A stretch of DNA of 64,000 nt, from contig JADHOR010000001.1 in assembly GCA_016778895.1 (NCBI GenBank), positions 162,459-226,458 on the forward strand. Reading direction: 5' to 3'. Below, piece after piece: positions 61,517-64,000 of this stretch; position 1 is the first letter of the stretch, and each line of letters starts with the position of its first letter. Origin of the DNA: Candidatus Puniceispirillum sp. GTDB taxonomy: Bacteria; Pseudomonadota; Alphaproteobacteria; Puniceispirillales; Puniceispirillaceae. Under the pieces are notes generated by a model, which was not told the DNA's origin, did no database searches, and saw nothing but the letters and a program-made list of their open reading frames with translations. The position numbers and the translations under genes are program-made.

Positions 61517-62260
61517 ATGGGCGCAGAGAGGCGTACGGCCCTTATCAGCGGTTCAGGCCGCAACATGGGGCGCGCCTGCGCCAAGGAACTTGCTGCAGCC
61601 GGATTTAACATCGTTCTGAATGGCTCGGCAAATAGAGAGGATTGTGAAATTGTCGCTGAAGAGGTCCGCGCCACAGGCGTCGAAGTCATCATCGCCATGG
61701 GTGACGTAGGCGTAAAAGCAGATGTACAGGCAATTGTTGAAAAAGCTTTGAAAGCATTTGGCCGGGTCGACGTGCTGATCAACAATGCTGCTATCCGTCC
61801 CGCAATTCAATTTTTGGAGATGAGTGACTGCGACCTGGAGCGGGTCATGAATGTAAATTGCTACGGCGCGGTCTGGTTCTCTCGAGCGTTTCTGCCTGGC
61901 ATGGTGGAAAACGGATGGGGGCGGGTAATAAACTTTACCGGTATGAACTCGCTACAGGGCACTGCAGGGCGGCCGCATGTGGCGATGTCCAAACATGCCG
62001 CGTGGGGCCTCACTAAGGCATTGTCTAGGGAATTTGGGCCAAAGGGGATTACCGCGAACGTAATTTCACCGGGGACCTTTCCAGACCAAGACATTGACAT
62101 TTCTCAGTCCAAACAGTTTCTGGGCTTACTGAAACAAAACCCTACTGGTCGGCTGGGAAGGTCCGATGAAATTGCGGCAGCAGTCGGGCTGCTTTGCTCA
62201 GATAAAGGTGGGTTTATCAATGGTCAACTTTTGCAGATCAACGGCGGTGTGGTTGGCTAG
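61517..62260 (+). CDS. SDR-family protein lacking the catalytic Ser and Tyr
   Basis: A 247-residue Rossmann protein of the SDR family. The cofactor loop TALISGSGRNMGRACAKEL, LINNAAIRP and the C-terminal GGFINGQLLQINGG are intact, as are N114 and K159. However, the YxxxK motif reads VAMSK (V155), and the position of the catalytic Ser, 13 residues before it, is G142 (INFTGMNS). Both proton-transfer residues are therefore missing, so ordinary ketone reduction is unlikely. ATG at 61517 follows GAGGAG. A broken cupin gene follows after 29 bases. Confidence 0.85.
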   Translation: MGAERRTALISGSGRNMGRACAKELAAAGFNIVLNGSANREDCEIVAEEVRATGVEVIIAMGDVGVKADVQAIVEKALKAFGRVDVLINNAAIRPAIQFLEMSDCDLERVMNVNCYGAVWFSRAFLPGMVENGWGRVINFTGMNSLQGTAGRPHVAMSKHAAWGLTKALSREFGPKGITANVISPGTFPDQDIDISQSKQFLGLLKQNPTGRLGRSDEIAAAVGLLCSDKGGFINGQLLQINGGVVG

Positions 62261-62289
62261 ACAAACAGTCGGATAAAGGGGGTGTAAAT

Positions 62290-62703
62290 ATGAAACCGAG
62301 AGTGTTCAGATTGAATGATGGCATCACCAAGGTTGCGCCAGATGACATTTTCGTCGGGCAAGCTTTTCAGGATCAGATTTTTGTCCCAGAAAACCCATCC
62401 CGATTGCGCATGACCCACATCACTTTTCTACCAAACGGCCGCACCAACTGGTATACGCATGCGGTTAGGCAGGTCCTTTAAGCCCTATCTCGCGTTGGGA
62501 GACATCAATCGGAAGGGAAAGCTTTGCAGGAAATCTGGGCAGGTAATTCCGTCGTCGTTTCAACAAAGTCACGCCATTGGCATGGCCCCGCCCCAAAACA
62601 GATGATGTGTCATTTGGCAATCTCGGAAATTGATGAAACGGGTGCAGGCTCAAAGTGGATGGAAACAATATTGGAGACAGATTTTAATGCAGCCCCCAAA
62701 TAA
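62290..62703 (+). pseudogene. Cupin-domain protein interrupted by an in-frame stop
   Basis: The frame reads through 63 codons of a cupin (RMTHITFLPNGRTNWYTHAVRQVL), meets TAA at 62479-62481, then continues in the same frame with clear cupin sequence (SEGKALQEIWAGNSVVVST, SRHWHGPAPKQMMCHLAISE, SKWMETI) to TAA at 62701-62703. The total is 137 residues plus stop, the normal size of this small cupin family. The stop occupies the position of a usual aromatic residue, consistent with TAT or TAC becoming TAA. The metal-binding WHTH is also WYTH, and conserved G and P residues are changed, so the gene looks decayed. Confidence 0.8.
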
Positions 62704-62712
62704 GCTGCCTCA

Positions 62713-63684
62713 TCAGAGGGTTTGCGGAGCGTTAATAACATTTATGGGGTTGCCTTCGTGGTACGCAACTACTTGGTCGAAAATATCCGAAAACTGAATG
62801 TTGTAATTGTCTTCAGTAACGTATCCAATATGAGGTGTGGCGATCAGATTGGGATGGGCCAGTAACGGGTCATTTGCATCAAGCAACGGCTCAACATCAA
62901 ATACATCAACAGCTGCCATCCCCGGCTTACCCTCGTTCAGAGCAGCCAGAAGCGCTCCGGCTTCCACAAGTCCTGATCGTGAGGTGTTCACAAACAGGCT
63001 CCCCGTTCCCATATCACGAAGATCATCCAGGGTTATTAGACCTGTTGTTGAAGGTTTCAGTCTTACATGAACGCTGACAACATCGCTGCAAGCGAAAAAG
63101 GCTTCGCGGCTTTCGGCCACTCGTTGGCCATCCGAGAGTGCTCGAGCCCGACCACTTTCTGATGACCACCAAATAACATTCATTCCGAATGCATTTGCAT
63201 ACTCTGCAACGGTGCGTGCAATACGACCGTATCCATACAGGCCAATGGTTCGGCCACGGAGGGTTTTTCCGACGCCCAACTGCCATTTACCAGCTTTGAC
63301 AGACGCCATCTGCTGCGGGATTTGTCTCATGGCGGCAAGAATTAGCCCCCACGTGAGCTCCGCGGTTGCATAAGATGGTGTGTCGGCATGCATGTTTGAG
63401 CATAGCATCACACCGTTTCTATTACAGGCCTCGACGTCGATATGCGGATAAACGCTTACTTGGCTTATGAGTTCCAAATTAGGTAGGCAGTCTAACAATT
63501 CACCCGTGATTATGGTACGTTCGCGAAAGAGAACCAAACATTCGGTATCTTTCAAGCGCTCAACAAGCACTTCAGTATCGTCAACGTGGTCATTCCATAT
63601 CGTTACATCATGACCATCGAGTTTCTCGAAACAACGAAGGCCGCGCAGTGTGTCGAACCAGTCATCGATAATAGTAACTTTCAT
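62713..63684 (-). CDS. D-2-hydroxyacid dehydrogenase (NAD-dependent)
   Basis: A 323-residue enzyme of the D-isomer-specific 2-hydroxyacid dehydrogenase family. The NAD-binding loop is TIGLYGYGRIARTVAEYA; the catalytic Arg lies in FVNTSRSGLVE, the Glu in AAVDVFDVEPL and the His in IATPHIGYVT. It interconverts a 2-keto acid and a D-2-hydroxy acid. ATG at 63682-63684 overlaps the stop of the upstream partial gene (ATGA), so the two are coupled. It ends ten bases from the pseudogene stop on the other strand. Confidence 0.9.
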   Translation of the reverse strand: MKVTIIDDWFDTLRGLRCFEKLDGHDVTIWNDHVDDTEVLVERLKDTECLVLFRERTIITGELLDCLPNLELISQVSVYPHIDVEACNRNGVMLCSNMHADTPSYATAELTWGLILAAMRQIPQQMASVKAGKWQLGVGKTLRGRTIGLYGYGRIARTVAEYANAFGMNVIWWSSESGRARALSDGQRVAESREAFFACSDVVSVHVRLKPSTTGLITLDDLRDMGTGSLFVNTSRSGLVEAGALLAALNEGKPGMAAVDVFDVEPLLDANDPLLAHPNLIATPHIGYVTEDNYNIQFSDIFDQVVAYHEGNPINVINAPQTL

Positions 63685-64000
63685 GGGTTAGCTCGCCCAG
63701 AAACTTTTGAAAGCGCCGAGGAAACTGAAAAAAATGAGTTAAACTCCAGTCCAGGTAGTCCATTTGATGTCCTTCGCAACTCTGCCAAGAGATCGAAATA
63801 TTGCTCGATGCGCCTTGTAACAGGAGATGCGAAAGTCGTGATTTCGGTCGTCCATTTTCTCTCAGTTGCAACGAATAGCCGCCAGCCCATGTTAATAATC
63901 GTGCACAATACGTACATCTCTCGCTCCGTTACTTTGCGCATCCCCACTGAGGCAAATGCCAAATAGCCAACTGGCTGTAAGGAATTCACTAACGTTTCTT
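63681..64000 (-). CDS. C-terminal part of an unrecognised protein
   Basis: The reading frame is open from the right edge of the window to TGA at 63681-63683, at least 106 codons, with no stop. It shares an ATGA overlap with the hydroxyacid dehydrogenase start, which argues that it is real. The visible sequence contains a mixed helical stretch (REMYVLCTIINMGWRLFVATE) and ELRRTSNGLPGLEFNSFFSV, which I do not recognise. A GTG at 63987-63989 could be the start, but the frame continues upstream, so the gene is probably truncated by the window edge. Confidence 0.45.
   Translation of the reverse strand, partial: ETLVNSLQPVGYLAFASVGMRKVTEREMYVLCTIINMGWRLFVATERKWTTEITTFASPVTRRIEQYFDLLAELRRTSNGLPGLEFNSFFSVSSALSKVSGRANP

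Noticed and set aside
63586..63966. Rightward 126-codon frame near the right edge
   Set aside because: It is antisense to the hydroxyacid dehydrogenase start and to the partial leftward frame that overlaps it by ATGA.
1..64000. CRISPR arrays, insertion sequences, prophage or integrase genes
   Set aside because: None was seen on either strand; the only direct repeats are the short pair at 565-598 and small intergenic elements.

Overview
The window looks like chromosomal DNA of a marine alphaproteobacterium, most plausibly SAR116 (Puniceispirillum-like). This is inference from gene content: a green-tuned proteorhodopsin beside a complete retinal-synthesis operon, a form II CO-dehydrogenase-type cox cluster with its accessory genes, several TauE/SafE exporters, and many quaternary-amine and acyl-CoA catabolic genes. 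I saw no tRNA, rRNA, CRISPR array, transposase or integrase.

Layout. 1-6.5 kb: the N-terminus of a dimethylglycine/sarcosine dehydrogenase-type flavoprotein with an XRE-cupin regulator upstream, then small housekeeping-type genes (DUF983, spermidine synthase-like, DksA/TraR-like, PQQ sugar dehydrogenase, MATE pump). 6.5-15.2 kb: a divergent molybdenum hydroxylase locus. coxSLM (form II by its AYRGAGR active-site loop) runs rightward; coxD, coxE, xdhC/coxI and a molybdopterin-binding/nucleotidyltransferase fusion run leftward with 1-4 nt overlaps. 15.2-18.5 kb: acyl-CoA dehydrogenase, TauE/SafE exporter and DUF1989 protein. 18.5-26.2 kb: proteorhodopsin, a hairpin attenuator/terminator, then crtE-crtI-crtB-crtY-blh-fni, which carries isoprenoid precursors through beta-carotene to retinal. 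26.2-28 kb: two dehydrogenase/unknown genes.

28-33.7 kb is visibly AT-rich and looks acquired. It holds a second TauE/SafE protein, an HtrA-like protein that has lost all three catalytic residues, a sulfatase and a gamma-butyrobetaine hydroxylase-like dioxygenase. 33.7-42.1 kb: a complete oligopeptide-type ABC transporter (Tat-dependent binding protein, two permeases, fused double ATPase) with a fatty-acid desaturase, a TIM-barrel isomerase-like protein and a ureohydrolase. 42.3-47.4 kb: an SDR, a glycerophosphodiesterase and two flavoprotein oxidoreductases, one choline-dehydrogenase-like.

47.6-55.9 kb is the most coherent pathway. In order it encodes an AMP-forming acyl-CoA ligase, a BKACE/CdhC-type dehydrocarnitine cleavage enzyme, a carnitine dehydrogenase-thioesterase fusion, an acyl-CoA dehydrogenase, an ADP-forming CoA ligase and a close CaiD (crotonobetainyl-CoA hydratase) homologue. 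Together these can be read as gamma-butyrobetaine -> crotonobetainyl-CoA -> carnitine -> dehydrocarnitine -> betainyl-CoA -> glycine betaine. The dioxygenase at 32.3 kb could be a second, O2-dependent entry, and the dehydrogenase at the left edge could act on the demethylated product.

56-64 kb: an MFS transporter, then a leftward cluster of LeuC/LeuD-like dehydratase subunits flanked by two isocitrate lyase/PEP mutase-family lyases, resembling a dehydratase-lyase module for a branched malate-type acid. An SDR without its catalytic Ser/Tyr, a cupin gene broken by an in-frame stop, and a D-2-hydroxyacid dehydrogenase follow. Names rest on motif recognition by eye; no database search was run.
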